Positions 39,343 to 48,576 are shown, counted from the first letter of the stretch. The stretch: DNA of 52,319 bases from CAIUPE01 sp037131735 (GCA_037131735.1 JBAXQM010000019.1:1-52319); one strand, 5' to 3'. The notes: generated from the letters alone by a model not told the origin. A program made the numbers and translations.

Positions 39343-39987
39343 TCAACGCGCGCGGAACCCCTGAAGCATTGACATAAATCGAGCTTGTTCTGCGGGATCA
39401 TCGCGGAAAATCCCGGTAAATCGTGTTGTGATGGTCGAAGCACCCTGTTTCTGGACGCCGCGCATCGACATGCACATATGTTCGGCATCAATCAGCACGG
39501 CGACACCGCGCGGGTTCAAGGCATCTTCGATCGCTTCAACGATCTGTGCGGTCATTGTCTCTTGAGTTTGCAGACGTTTCGAGAAGACATCGACAACGCG
39601 TGCGAGCTTCGAAAGCCCGACAACGCCTTCAGACGGATAATAGGCGACATGGGCGACGCCGACGAAAGGCACCATGTGGTGCTCGCAATGCGACGAGAAA
39701 GGAATTTCGCGCACGAGAACCATATCGTCATAGCCGGCAACTTCTTCGAAGACTTTATCGAGAACGGCTTGGCCGTCTTGTTTATAGCCTTCAAAAAATT
39801 CGTCATAGGCTTTGACAACGCGCTTGGGCGTATCGAGCAATCCTTCACGAGACGGGTCATCCCCCGCCCACGCAATTAATGTACGCACGGCGGCTTCTGC
39901 CTCCTCGCGCGAGGGGCGTCGAACCGGCGTCGGTGTGTCAGTCGGCTTGAGCTGTCTGACATTCAGGGTCTTAACCACGGCGTCCAT
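39343..39987 (-). CDS. folE: GTP cyclohydrolase I
   Basis: First committed step of folate synthesis, GTP to dihydroneopterin triphosphate. A 214-residue type I enzyme with zinc ligands in SSHCEHHMVPFVG near 100 and EHMCMSMRGVQKQGAST near 170, and the QETMTAQIVEAI helix near 143. ATG at 39987 follows GGAGG by 4 nt; an upstream in-frame region to 40062 has no comparable site. It complements the pab and folPBK genes elsewhere in this window, though as a separate transcription unit. Confidence 0.94.
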   Translation of the reverse strand: MDAVVKTLNVRQLKPTDTPTPVRRPSREEAEAAVRTLIAWAGDDPSREGLLDTPKRVVKAYDEFFEGYKQDGQAVLDKVFEEVAGYDDMVLVREIPFSSHCEHHMVPFVGVAHVAYYPSEGVVGLSKLARVVDVFSKRLQTQETMTAQIVEAIEDALNPRGVAVLIDAEHMCMSMRGVQKQGASTITTRFTGIFRDDPAEQARFMSMLQGFRAR

Positions 39988-40161
39988 GGTGCCTCCGGGA
40001 GTGTGAATTCTGGAATCTATACGGATGGTTTGTAGGATTGGACCATGTCCTGTCGATGACATGGGTCAGCGGCACGAAACGATCTCGCATTTTTCCTTGG
40101 CGGACCTTATATGGTGTCGCATGTCCAAAACCGCCATATCCCCGTTGAACCGGGTCTGAAA

Positions 40162-40602
40162 ATGATCAACGAGATTTACAATAAGCGGATTCTTGAGCTC
40201 GCCGCCGATATTCCGCGGCAGGGGCGGCTTGCCCATCCGGACGCCAGCGCTACGGCGCATTCGAAACTCTGTGGCTCGATGGTGACGGTCGATCTTTCAG
40301 TTAAAAATGGCCATGTCGTTGATTTCGCCCATGACGTGAAAGCCTGCGCGCTCGGGCAGGCGTCCTCATCAATTATGGCGCGGCATGTCATCGGAACTAC
40401 CCCAGATGAGTTGAGGTTATTGCGCGAGCAAGTGCGGGCGATGCTGAAAGACAATGGTCCCGCGCCGACTGGTGATTGGGCCGATCTCGCGGTGCTTGAG
40501 CCTGTGCGGGACTATAAAGCGCGTCACGCGTCGACGCTTCTGACTTTCGACGCGGTGGTTAAGGCGCTCGATCAAATCGAAGCGCATCAGGCAGCGTCTT
40601 GA
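40162..40602 (+). CDS. NifU/IscU-like Fe-S cluster assembly scaffold protein
   Basis: A 146-residue scaffold-type protein. It begins MINEIYNKRILELAADIPRQ and has two Cys motifs: SKLCGSMVTVDL near 37 and KACALGQASSSIMARHVIG near 60. The third ligand seen in classical IscU is not obvious. This short branch is widespread in alphaproteobacteria near yidD and thrS, as here. ATG at 40162 matches the family start; an in-frame ATG at 40111 would add 17 residues. It converges on the MipA-like gene; a weak hairpin GCGGC/GCCGC at 40606-40624 lies between. Confidence 0.82.
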   Translation: MINEIYNKRILELAADIPRQGRLAHPDASATAHSKLCGSMVTVDLSVKNGHVVDFAHDVKACALGQASSSIMARHVIGTTPDELRLLREQVRAMLKDNGPAPTGDWADLAVLEPVRDYKARHASTLLTFDAVVKALDQIEAHQAAS

Positions 40603-40605
40603 TCG

Positions 40606-40624
40606 GCGGCTGAAGAAAGGCCGC
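40606..40624. terminator. Possible weak convergent terminator
   Basis: A 5-bp stem GCGGC/GCCGC with a 9-nt purine-rich loop, followed by TCTT. It lies between convergent genes, but the stem is short. Confidence 0.3.
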
Positions 40625-40626
40625 TC

Positions 40627-41445
40627 TTACTGCGCCGGCGGCGTAAAATTCATATTAAAGGACGCGCCCACGCGGACTTCGTCATTAAATCCGGACGTGT
40701 TTGTATTTTTCTGGCTTTCGCCACCCGGTGTTACGATCCGATCATAGTTGGCGTAAAATGAAGTCGACCAATTGCGGCCAGATGCAAATTTAACATTGCC
40801 TGTCGCGCCGAAGCTTCGCGCACCGATGGTTTCTCCCGGCACATAAGTCGTCCCAACATCTCCAAAGCGGGCATTTGTATAGTCGATGCCGCTCATTCCG
40901 ACATGGGGACCAGCAGAGATGACGAGTTTACCGATGCGATGGACAAAGTCAGCACCAAGATCACCGGTCATGCCGGCTACACCGGCGGCGCCGAGGCGTA
41001 GTTCACCTCGAATACGCAGGAGGTCAGGGCTTGCCCAATATTCGGCAAAGACACCGGGTTCAACCGCCCACCGCTGATTTGAGCCAGAAAACGTGTCGAA
41101 GGTCGACCGGTTAGGGTCATAGCGCCCGATCGCACCAACGGAGAGGGCCGGGTTCGGGCTGAACAGAACGAGGCTGAGACTATCATCCTGGCCGATCAGA
41201 TGGTCTGAAAGGTTAGGGCTTGCCACACTGCTCGCGGGGAAACTGATGAAGCTAAAGTGCTCTGATCCCGGAAAGGATGGGGTCACGACAGTCTTGCCAT
41301 TAACCGAAATCAACCATCCGGGATTAGGACGTTCGGCGGCCGACGCATCAGTTTGGCCGAGCGCTGCACCCAGAATCGCGATAGACGTGATCGCGAGAAA
41401 TGAACGCGCGCGCTGTGCGCAAATCGTCAGAAAAGCAAATGACAT
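40627..41445 (-). CDS. MipA/OmpV-like outer membrane protein
   Basis: A 272-residue exported protein. Signal peptide RSFLAITSIAILGAALGQT, with cleavage near residue 36 (ASA). The mature part is rich in alternating polar and hydrophobic strands, Gly and aromatic residues and ends in a beta-barrel-like GASFNMNFTPPAQ. GEDFVHRIG-like DFVHRIGKLVISAGPHVG near 165 and NARFGDVGTTYVPGETIGAR resemble the MipA family, which can act as scaffold for murein hydrolases. The family call is moderate; an outer-membrane beta-barrel is well supported. Confidence 0.7.
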   Translation of the reverse strand: MSFAFLTICAQRARSFLAITSIAILGAALGQTDASAAERPNPGWLISVNGKTVVTPSFPGSEHFSFISFPASSVASPNLSDHLIGQDDSLSLVLFSPNPALSVGAIGRYDPNRSTFDTFSGSNQRWAVEPGVFAEYWASPDLLRIRGELRLGAAGVAGMTGDLGADFVHRIGKLVISAGPHVGMSGIDYTNARFGDVGTTYVPGETIGARSFGATGNVKFASGRNWSTSFYANYDRIVTPGGESQKNTNTSGFNDEVRVGASFNMNFTPPAQ

Positions 41446-41511
41446 CCATCTGTCTCTGGCCGCGGCTTCTGCCGCCGTGTTGGCCGGTGTTTTAAGAGGT
41501 TGTTAATTCGA

Positions 41512-41880
41512 ATGCAACCTCTCGCAACTGCGAAAAGAATTTTAGGGTTACCAGCGCGTATTGCGCGCATCCTTATTCGCACCTATCAGCTGACATTTTC
41601 AGCCATTTTAGGTAGACATTGCAGGCATTTACCAACCTGTTCTGATTATATGGATGAGGCTATTTCTCACTATGGCCTCTGGCGCGGTGGCTGGGTGGGG
41701 CTCGCGCGTTTGTGTCGCTGTAACCCCTGGGGCACCTCCGGGCTCGACCTTGTGCCGGATGAATTGCCACCCTCCGCGCGCTGGTATAGACCGTGGCTCT
41801 ATGGTCGATGGCGCGGGACAAATCCTGGTCCGACCTATCGTTGCGATCCGATTGAAGCCGGCGATCGGAGCCCGCGTTAA
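41512..41880 (+). CDS. yidD: Membrane protein insertion efficiency factor YidD
   Basis: Small membrane-associated protein, 122 residues, which helps YidC insert inner-membrane proteins. It has the diagnostic pattern RTYQLTFSAILGRHCRHLPT, then CSDYMDEAISHYGLWRGG and LARLCRCNPWG near 60 to 75. ATG at 41512 is used; TTG at 41500 is in frame. The C-terminal extension is Arg/Pro-rich. It precedes thrS by 63 bp. Confidence 0.92.
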   Translation: MQPLATAKRILGLPARIARILIRTYQLTFSAILGRHCRHLPTCSDYMDEAISHYGLWRGGWVGLARLCRCNPWGTSGLDLVPDELPPSARWYRPWLYGRWRGTNPGPTYRCDPIEAGDRSPR

Positions 41881-41943
41881 CGAAATCGGAATCCGGTTTG
41901 GCTTACCTGCGTCGTTCGCAGGAGTGAGCAAGGAGACGAGCCG

Positions 41944-43929
41944 ATGATTCATCTTACATTTCCCGATGGGGCGCGCCGTGAATTTGAAGCGGGTGTAACC
42001 GGCATTGATATCGCCAAGGGCATTTCCCCCTCGCTGCTGAAACGGACCGTCGCCATGGCGCTTGATGGGACGGTAACCGATCTTGCGGATCCCATATCGA
42101 AAGATGCAAAAATCGAATTTCTCGGTCGCGACGATCCGCGCGCCCTTGAGCTGATCCGCCACGACTGCGCCCATGTGTTGGCTGAAGCCGTGCAGTCGCT
42201 TTGGCCCGGCACGCAAGTCACCATCGGTCCGGTGATCGAGAATGGCTTCTATTATGATTTCTACCGCGAGACGCCGTTCACGCCGGAAGACTTTCCCGCC
42301 ATCGAAGCGGAGATGAAAAAGATCATCGCCCGCGACGCGCCTTTCACCAAAGAGGTCTGGACGCGGGATGCGGTGCGCGATCTTTTTGAGAAAAAGGGCG
42401 AGGCGTTCAAGGTTGAACTCGTCGATGCGATTCCGGCGGGTGAGGATCTGAAAGTTTACAAGCAGGGTTACTGGCTCGATCTCTGCTGCGGTCCTCACAT
42501 GACATCGACCGGCAAAATCGGCGATGCGTTCAAATTGATGAAAGTGGCAGGCGCTTACTGGCGCGGTGATTCAACGCGGCCGATGCTGACTCGCATTTAT
42601 GCGACGGCTTTTGCCAAGAAGGACGAGCTCGACACCTATCTCCATCAGCTCGAAGAGGCCGAGAAGCGCGACCATCGTCGCTTAGGCCGTGAGATGGATC
42701 TCTTCCATTTTCAGGAAGAAGGGCCGGGCACCGTGTTCTGGCACAAGAAGGGTTGGACGCTTTTCCAATCGCTCACGAATTATATGCGTCGTCGGTTGTC
42801 GCGGCTCGGCTATGACGAAGTCAACGCACCGCAGCTTCTTGATAAATCGCTTTGGGAAACATCGGGGCACTGGGGCTGGTATCAGGAAAACATGTTCGCG
42901 GTGAAAAGCGCGCATGCCTATATGAATCCCGAGGATAAGGACGCCGAGCAACGCGTCTTTGCATTGAAGCCGATGAATTGCCCAGGCCATGTTCAGATTT
43001 TCAAACATGGGTTGAAATCCTATCGCGATCTCCCTTTGCGCCTTGCGGAATTCGGTGCCGTTCATCGCTATGAACCCTCCGGTGCGTTGCATGGCTTAAT
43101 GCGTGTTCGTGGATTTACCCAAGACGATGCGCATATCTTCTGCACGGACGAGCAGATGGCTGCCGAATGTCTTGCGATCAATGATTTGATTTTGACGACC
43201 TATAAGGATTTCGGTTTTGATAAAATCGTTGTGAAGCTCTCAACACGGCCGGAGAAACGCGTCGGTTCCGATGCGCTCTGGGATCGCGCGGAAAGCGTGA
43301 TGATGAAAGTGCTCGAGCAGATCAAAGAAGACTCGGGTGGCACGATTGAAACCTCAATCAATCCCGGTGAGGGCGCCTTCTACGGTCCGAAATTCGAATA
43401 TGTGTTGCGCGATGCGATTGGTCGCGATTGGCAATGCGGCACAACGCAGGTCGACTTCAATTTGCCTGAGCGTTTCGGTGCCTTCTATATTGCTGAAGAT
43501 GGATCAAAGACGGTTCCCGTGATGATCCATCGCGCGATCTGTGGTTCAATGGAGCGCTTCACTGGTATTCTGATTGAGCATTTTGCGGGTCATTTCCCGC
43601 TTTGGCTCGCTCCTACTCAAGTGGTTGTGGCCACCATCACAAGTGATGGCGATGATTATGCGCGCGATGTGGCGGCTCAATTACAAAATGCTGGTCTTCG
43701 CGTAGAGACTGATCTGCGTAACGAGAAGATCACCTATAAGGTGCGTGAACATTCACTCGCAAAAGTGCCGGCACTTCTCGTTGTTGGTCGCAAAGAGGCA
43801 GCCGACAAAACAGTTTCAATCCGCCGCTTGGGATCACCAGATCAACACGTCGTCAGTCTTGCAGAAGCGTTAGCGACATTGTCGGCAGAAGCCATTCCGC
43901 CGGATCAAAAGCGGCTCGCCGCTGAATAA
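41944..43929 (+). CDS. thrS: Threonyl-tRNA synthetase
   Basis: Class II aminoacyl-tRNA synthetase of 661 residues. Domains in order: TGS (1-62), editing domain with HDCAHVLAEAVQSLWPG near 72, catalytic core with MNCPGHVQIFKHGLKSYRD near 345, the motif 2 region HRYEPSGALHGLMRVRGFTQ near 378 and RAICGSMERFTGILIEHFAG near 530 (motif 3), then anticodon-binding domain (about 555-645). No T-box leader is seen in the short upstream gap. A tRNA-Thr(UGU) gene lies 5 kb downstream. Confidence 0.97.
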   Translation: MIHLTFPDGARREFEAGVTGIDIAKGISPSLLKRTVAMALDGTVTDLADPISKDAKIEFLGRDDPRALELIRHDCAHVLAEAVQSLWPGTQVTIGPVIENGFYYDFYRETPFTPEDFPAIEAEMKKIIARDAPFTKEVWTRDAVRDLFEKKGEAFKVELVDAIPAGEDLKVYKQGYWLDLCCGPHMTSTGKIGDAFKLMKVAGAYWRGDSTRPMLTRIYATAFAKKDELDTYLHQLEEAEKRDHRRLGREMDLFHFQEEGPGTVFWHKKGWTLFQSLTNYMRRRLSRLGYDEVNAPQLLDKSLWETSGHWGWYQENMFAVKSAHAYMNPEDKDAEQRVFALKPMNCPGHVQIFKHGLKSYRDLPLRLAEFGAVHRYEPSGALHGLMRVRGFTQDDAHIFCTDEQMAAECLAINDLILTTYKDFGFDKIVVKLSTRPEKRVGSDALWDRAESVMMKVLEQIKEDSGGTIETSINPGEGAFYGPKFEYVLRDAIGRDWQCGTTQVDFNLPERFGAFYIAEDGSKTVPVMIHRAICGSMERFTGILIEHFAGHFPLWLAPTQVVVATITSDGDDYARDVAAQLQNAGLRVETDLRNEKITYKVREHSLAKVPALLVVGRKEAADKTVSIRRLGSPDQHVVSLAEALATLSAEAIPPDQKRLAAE

Positions 43930-43941
43930 GAGCGTGCTTAA

Positions 43942-44781
43942 TCAGCGGTCGAGGATTTCGACATCCTGGTCGAACCCCGACCGCACTTTAAATTCTTCTG
44001 TGAAGATGCGGCCGCCATTGCGGGCGATCAAAATATATTCGCCTTCAGCCAGAATGAGTGACGGAAAGGCACCGACCAGATCACGGATCGTATCGCCACC
44101 CGGCGTCAGCACGCTGAATGTCGTGCCGGCATAGGCATCGCCTCCAAGCTTGTTGACGAGCTTCAAAGTGACGGTTGCTGCACGATGGCGTAAACTCGCT
44201 TCAATGAGTTTCCCAGGCTCAACTTTTATATCAGAACTCGCAATGGCGTTCGTGTCACCATAGCGCGACACGATGCGATAAATGCCAACGGGTAAACGCA
44301 CAACGACATTGGGTTTAATATTATCGGCAATCAATCGCCCTTCGGGATCCGTTCCCACCGCAACATAAATAGAGAAACTCACGCGATCAGCGGGAATGGG
44401 CGCATCACTGACCGTGGCCGAGAGCGACAAAGCCCCCGCGCTGATGATGACATCTTCACGTAAGGCTTGTGCACCGAGCACAACGCGTCGTGTGGTTCCT
44501 GAAAAGCCGTAAGTGACATGAATGATGTAAGCGCCGGGTTGAAGTCTAAGTGTGGGCGCCGCGTCCTGACTGTCGATGACGAAGCGCGCCGGGGTGCCAT
44601 CCGTAGGGTCGGCATAAACACGCCAGACGAGGCCAGTCGAGATAGGGGTCTTATCGCCTTCAAGATGGGCGACCAGCGCCAAATCCGTCAGCGCAACCGT
44701 TTCCTGCGCGCGTGCGGAAGGCACGAGCGCGGAAAACGCCCATATTGCAACAAGACTGAGAGCAAGGCGCCATAGTTTCAT
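43942..44781 (-). CDS. Secreted hypothetical protein with three internal repeats
   Basis: A 279-residue exported protein with signal peptide (LALSLVAIWAFSALV, cleavage after ARA near 25). Three repeats of about 82 residues share the pattern L-x-x-G-x-Y-x-I-x-x-x-Y/N-G: QPGAYIIHVTYG at 81-92, PVGIYRIVSRYG at 164-175 and AEGEYILIARNG at 245-256. The repeats look like small all-beta modules, as in carboxypeptidase regulatory-like domains. Function is unknown; it converges on thrS with 12 bp between stops. Confidence 0.75.
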   Translation of the reverse strand: MKLWRLALSLVAIWAFSALVPSARAQETVALTDLALVAHLEGDKTPISTGLVWRVYADPTDGTPARFVIDSQDAAPTLRLQPGAYIIHVTYGFSGTTRRVVLGAQALREDVIISAGALSLSATVSDAPIPADRVSFSIYVAVGTDPEGRLIADNIKPNVVVRLPVGIYRIVSRYGDTNAIASSDIKVEPGKLIEASLRHRAATVTLKLVNKLGGDAYAGTTFSVLTPGGDTIRDLVGAFPSLILAEGEYILIARNGGRIFTEEFKVRSGFDQDVEILDR

Positions 44782-44936
44782 CGTGAAAGCTCTGCCTGAT
44801 CCGCGCCGCTGAAGTCAATCACGCGGAGATTGCGGGGAAACGCGACCTTGGCCGGGGAGGGCACCCCTAAACAATGTTTACGATTTATTCACCATGATTT
44901 CTTAAGTTCAACCTAAGGTTTTAACGGAGGATTCTC

Positions 44937-45845
44937 ATGATCTCGCTGTTCACGACGCCGCCTGCGCCGCCGGAGGGCAGCAAATCGCCGGATGGCGCGG
45001 TGATTGGCGCGATCAAAGAAGGAGCGCAGAAAAGCGGCGCGGATTTCTCCTATCTCGTTAAAACGGCGCGGCGTGAATCCTCACTTGATCCCAAAGCACG
45101 GGCGTCGCGGTCAACGGCTGAAGGTCTGTTTCAATTTGTTGAACAGACATGGCTCGGCACGTTGAAAGAGGCGGGACCGAAGCTCGGCCTTGGCCGTTTC
45201 AGTCAATCGATCATTGAAACAAAGCCGGGGCATTATGATGTGCCTGATCCGAAAATGCGGATCGCAATTTTGAGTTTGCGATCTGATCCAAAAATTTCGA
45301 GTCTTCTTGCCGGCGCGCTCACGCAATCAAATGGCGAAGCGTTGCAGCAAAATCTTGGCCGCAAAGCCAGTGCGGAGGATTTGTATCTTGCTCATCTTCT
45401 TGGCGTTCAGGGCGCGACCGAAACGATTAGACGTTCTGAAGTGACACCTGATGAGGCCGCGTCGGCAATTTTTCCAGATGCCGCGCGGTCAAATCCGTCC
45501 CTTTTCTTCGATAATAAAGGACATGCGCGCAGCATTTCTGATTTGAGAACACTTGTGGCGGAGCTTCATAAGAAAGCTGAGGCAGCGAAGGGCGATGTAC
45601 CAACCGAAGATCCCTTTCCCCCCTTGGCTTTTGCGCATCCTGATGGGCCTGCGCTTTATAGTCTCTTCCGCAATATCGGCCCGATTGATCTTCTCTCTGG
45701 TGTTGCACAACAAGCCGAGCCCGCTCAGCCCTTGAGCGCGCCGCCGAAGAAAAAGCCGATTGTGCCCATTGATCTTAAGCAACCTCTCATCAGTCCGGTT
45801 GTGGATGATGCGCTTCTCACGGAGGAGATTGACAATGAGCAATGA
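44937..45845 (+). CDS. Transglycosylase SLT-like protein without signal peptide
   Basis: A 302-residue protein. GADFSYLVKTARRESSLDPK, with putative catalytic Glu47, then ARASRSTAEGLFQFVEQTWL near 55, match the start of the lytic transglycosylase fold; AHLLGVQGATETI near 150 supports it. The C-terminal part (about 210-302) is disordered and Pro-rich. A clear signal peptide is missing, unlike most lytic transglycosylases; it may be exported by another route. GGAGG lies 5-7 nt before the ATG. The end overlaps the next gene by 11 bp. Confidence 0.8.
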   Translation: MISLFTTPPAPPEGSKSPDGAVIGAIKEGAQKSGADFSYLVKTARRESSLDPKARASRSTAEGLFQFVEQTWLGTLKEAGPKLGLGRFSQSIIETKPGHYDVPDPKMRIAILSLRSDPKISSLLAGALTQSNGEALQQNLGRKASAEDLYLAHLLGVQGATETIRRSEVTPDEAASAIFPDAARSNPSLFFDNKGHARSISDLRTLVAELHKKAEAAKGDVPTEDPFPPLAFAHPDGPALYSLFRNIGPIDLLSGVAQQAEPAQPLSAPPKKKPIVPIDLKQPLISPVVDDALLTEEIDNEQ

Positions 45846-46557
45846 TGACGGACAGGCGGCTTTTCGTGCAGCCGAAAACTTGAAATCATTGGTTCCTTAT
45901 ATGACAATTGATGCGCTTGTTGATCTTGTGGGCATCGGCAATGTGTTTTGTCATCTCTCGCTTGCCTCATCGTCCGCTCTTACCGCACCGGTCGCGGCGG
46001 CATTATCTGAAATTGATGATCGCGATGTGAGCCTTGTACTCTTGCTCAACAAAGAGATTACGATCCCGGATTTTTCTTTGCTCCATATGCTTGAGCGATG
46101 CGGTGCTGATGCCGAAGTGATGCTCGCGCTTGAAGAGCGCCATGAAACCGATCCTGCCATTTGGAAAGCGCTTCTTGCTGCGCGCCTTAAATGGATAGCC
46201 GCGCGAAGCGATCAGACGACAACGCAGGAGACAAGGATCATCACACTTCTGTGGTCATCACCTGCCTCTATGCGGCGTCATTATGTAGAGGCTCTCGCGC
46301 AATTAAATCAAATCACGCCGAGTCTCTTATTTCAAACATTTCGCTCCGGCGCGACAGAGGTGGCGATTACGCTTCTGGCGAAAGCGTCGTCTCTTCCTTC
46401 GCAGGCGATCGAATATGCGCTTACTACAAATAATCCCAGCCTCATTCGCGCCATCGCGCGCAAAGCCGGATTAGCGGATATTCTTGCCGATGATTTGATT
46501 GAGGCGATTGACGCGATCAATAATCCTCAATCGTCGCAAGAGCGTCTTGCAGCGTAA
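45835..46557 (+). CDS. Hypothetical helical-repeat protein
   Basis: A 240-residue soluble protein predicted to be almost all helical, with a HEAT-like run of short helices (SLVLLLNKEITIPDFSLLHM, then a repeated Leu/Ala pattern to residue 230). It loosely resembles DUF2336-type proteins of alphaproteobacteria, but I do not claim the family. ATG at 45835 overlaps the SLT-like gene, with GGAG close upstream, so the two are translated together and may interact. Function unknown. Confidence 0.68.
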   Translation: MSNDDGQAAFRAAENLKSLVPYMTIDALVDLVGIGNVFCHLSLASSSALTAPVAAALSEIDDRDVSLVLLLNKEITIPDFSLLHMLERCGADAEVMLALEERHETDPAIWKALLAARLKWIAARSDQTTTQETRIITLLWSSPASMRRHYVEALAQLNQITPSLLFQTFRSGATEVAITLLAKASSLPSQAIEYALTTNNPSLIRAIARKAGLADILADDLIEAIDAINNPQSSQERLAA

Positions 46558-46564
46558 AGAAATT

Positions 46565-47335
46565 TTAAGCACCAAATTGTTCGCGTAAAATCCGCTCATC
46601 GAGAGAATGCCCCGGATCATGCAGCATGATGAGCTCAATGCTGCGATCAATTGAGACTTCTACTTTTTTCACCGACCGGAATTCCGAATGATCGGCGACC
46701 GCATTGACCGGTCTTTTATCCGCTTCAATAATTTCAATACCGATTTTAGCAGTATCCGGTAAAAGCGCGCCACGCCAGCGACGCGGACGGAAAGGCGAAA
46801 TCGGCGTCAAGGCAAGCATCGGTGCGTTCAAAGGCAAGATCGGTCCGTTCACCGAGAGATTATAAGCGGTTGATCCCGCAGGTGTTGCGACAAGAATGCC
46901 GTCCGCAATCAATTCATCAAGACGCGAGCGGCCATCGACAGAGAGGCGCAGCTTTGCGGCTTGATGCGATTGGCGAAACACCGAGACTTCATTGATCGCG
47001 CGTGCCGAATGCTGATGCCCGTCCAAATCGGTTACCGTCATCAAGAGCGGATAGACCACGCTCCGCTCAGCCGCGTGAAGACGTTCATAGAGTCCATCTT
47101 CCGCATAATCATTCATCAAGAACCCGACCGACCCGCGATTCATGCCGTAAATTGGTTTAGATGCGCCCATAAAGCGATGAAGACATGAGAGCATCAATCC
47201 ATCGCCACCGAGCGCAATGATAATCTCCGCCTGCTCGGGCGCGACTTCACCATAGCGCGCGCGCAAATGCCGTGCGGCATTGATCGCTTCCTCGGTATCG
47301 CTGGTCACGAAAGAGAGGCTCGGTCGGGCGGTCAT
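46565..47335 (-). CDS. nadK: NAD kinase
   Basis: ATP- or polyphosphate-dependent kinase that makes NADP. A 256-residue protein with IIALGGDGLMLSCLHRF near 37, GMNRGSVGFLMND near 64 and the NAD-binding ADGILVATPAGSTAYNLSVN near 145. ATG at 47335 (TARPSLSF) is taken as the start because the upstream in-frame stretch to 47380 is unlike the family and GGAG lies about 9 nt before this ATG. It converges on the helical-repeat gene. Confidence 0.92.
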   Translation of the reverse strand: MTARPSLSFVTSDTEEAINAARHLRARYGEVAPEQAEIIIALGGDGLMLSCLHRFMGASKPIYGMNRGSVGFLMNDYAEDGLYERLHAAERSVVYPLLMTVTDLDGHQHSARAINEVSVFRQSHQAAKLRLSVDGRSRLDELIADGILVATPAGSTAYNLSVNGPILPLNAPMLALTPISPFRPRRWRGALLPDTAKIGIEIIEADKRPVNAVADHSEFRSVKKVEVSIDRSIELIMLHDPGHSLDERILREQFGA

Positions 47336-47483
47336 TTTGAGGGTCTCCGCGTCCGGGGGCCGGATGGGCATTGTGTTCAACGTCTTTAAGCCTTTTAATC
47401 GGGTTTTCCGCTAGGGGAAAGTCGGGGCGGGCGCCGGGTCAGTCATCCGGACCCTTGCCCCCTAAAAGCAGAGGGACGCGCGC

Positions 47484-48476
47484 ATGAAACCGGTACGTTG
47501 GGGCATTTTGTCGACCGCGAAGATCGGCGTCGAAAAAGTCATTCCGGGCATGCTGAAGAGCAAGGACATCGAGATCGTCGCCTTGGCCTCGCGCAATAAA
47601 GCGCGGGCTGTTAAAACGGCCGCGGCACTCGGCATCCCCAAAGCCTATGGCTCTTATGAGGACCTGCTCGCCGATCCCACGATTGAAGCGATCTATAATC
47701 CGCTCCCTAATCATCTTCATGTGCCGCTTACGCTGCAAGCCGCGCGCGCGGGCATACATGTGCTCTGTGAAAAGCCGATTGCGCTTGATGCGCAAGAAGC
47801 CAAGCTTCTTTTGAAAGCGCCGAAAAATGTTTTGATCGCTGAAGCTTTTATGGTGCGGTTCAATCCGCAATGGCTGGCGATTGAGAAACTCATTCGCGCG
47901 GGCAAGCTTGGTCGTATCGAAGCGGTGAATATGCTTTTCTCTTATCATCTCACCGATCCAAAAAATGTGCGCAATCAATCCAAGATCGGCGGTGGCGGGC
48001 TTTATGACATTGGCTGCTATCCGATCACACTCGCACGTTTTGTCTTTGGAGCGGATCCAAAACGTGTCACCGGTGTGTTTGATCGTGATCCTGATTTCAA
48101 AACGGATCGCTTGATGAGTGGTCTTGCCGATTTCGGTGAAGGGCGTCACCTCTCGTTCACCGTGGCCACACAAGGCGCGCCTTACCAGCGCACCGTGATC
48201 TTGGGCGAGAAGGGCACGATTGAAGTTGAAATTCCTGTCAACGCACCGCCGGATCAACCTAACCGATTTACACTATCGATCCGCGGCAAAGCACCTGAAG
48301 TGATTGCGATGCCGATTGCCGATCAATATCAGTTGCAGGCCGAAGCTTTTGGTAAAGCGATCCGCACGGGTAAGCCTTTACGCTTTGATCAACGTGATGC
48401 GGTTGAAACCATGCGCATCATCGATGCCTTTTTCGCGTCCGAAAAATCAGCGAAATGGGAGCGGGTGAAACGGTAA
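47484..48476 (+). CDS. Gfo/Idh/MocA family oxidoreductase
   Basis: NAD(P)-dependent dehydrogenase of 330 residues. It has an N-terminal Rossmann fold (VRWGILSTAKIGVEKVIPGM), the conserved AIYNPLPNHLHVPLTLQAAR near 70, and CEKPIALDAQEA near 98, containing the family EKP motif. The C-terminal domain has a GGGLYDIGCYPITLARFVFG segment near 171 for substrate binding. The substrate, probably a sugar or polyol derivative, cannot be named. No ribosome-binding site or operon partner stands out. Confidence 0.9.
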   Translation: MKPVRWGILSTAKIGVEKVIPGMLKSKDIEIVALASRNKARAVKTAAALGIPKAYGSYEDLLADPTIEAIYNPLPNHLHVPLTLQAARAGIHVLCEKPIALDAQEAKLLLKAPKNVLIAEAFMVRFNPQWLAIEKLIRAGKLGRIEAVNMLFSYHLTDPKNVRNQSKIGGGGLYDIGCYPITLARFVFGADPKRVTGVFDRDPDFKTDRLMSGLADFGEGRHLSFTVATQGAPYQRTVILGEKGTIEVEIPVNAPPDQPNRFTLSIRGKAPEVIAMPIADQYQLQAEAFGKAIRTGKPLRFDQRDAVETMRIIDAFFASEKSAKWERVKR

Positions 48477-48480
48477 GGAA

Positions 48481-48494
48481 AAAGCGAACGCTTT
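48481..48494 (-). terminator. Probable terminator after tRNA-Thr
   Basis: A 5-bp stem AAAGC/GCTTT with a 4-nt loop; on the minus strand it is followed by TT after the stem's own TTT. It lies 6 bp beyond the tRNA 3' end. Confidence 0.5.
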
Positions 48495-48500
48495 GAAAAA

Positions 48501-48576
48501 TGGTGCCGGTTACCTGAATCGAACAGGTGACCTACGGTTTACAAAACCGTTGCTCTACCAGCTGAGCTAAACCGGC
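48501..48576 (-). tRNA. tRNA-Thr (anticodon UGU)
   Basis: The cloverleaf is complete: acceptor GCCGGTT/AACCGGC, D-arm TTAGCTCAGCTGGTAGAGC, anticodon arm ACGGTTTTGTAAACCGT with UGU in the loop, variable AGGTC, T-arm with TTCGATT, and an encoded CCA end. It reads ACA and other threonine codons. Confidence 0.96.

Noticed and set aside
41881..41943. T-box leader before thrS
   Set aside because: The gap is only 63 bp and has no T-box or specifier-loop sequence.
41629..42498. Leftward 289-codon open frame
   Set aside because: Antisense to yidD and the start of thrS, both firmly identified; translation shows no recognisable domain.
47439..48257. Leftward 272-codon open frame
   Set aside because: Antisense to the Gfo/Idh/MocA oxidoreductase with clear Rossmann and EKP motifs.
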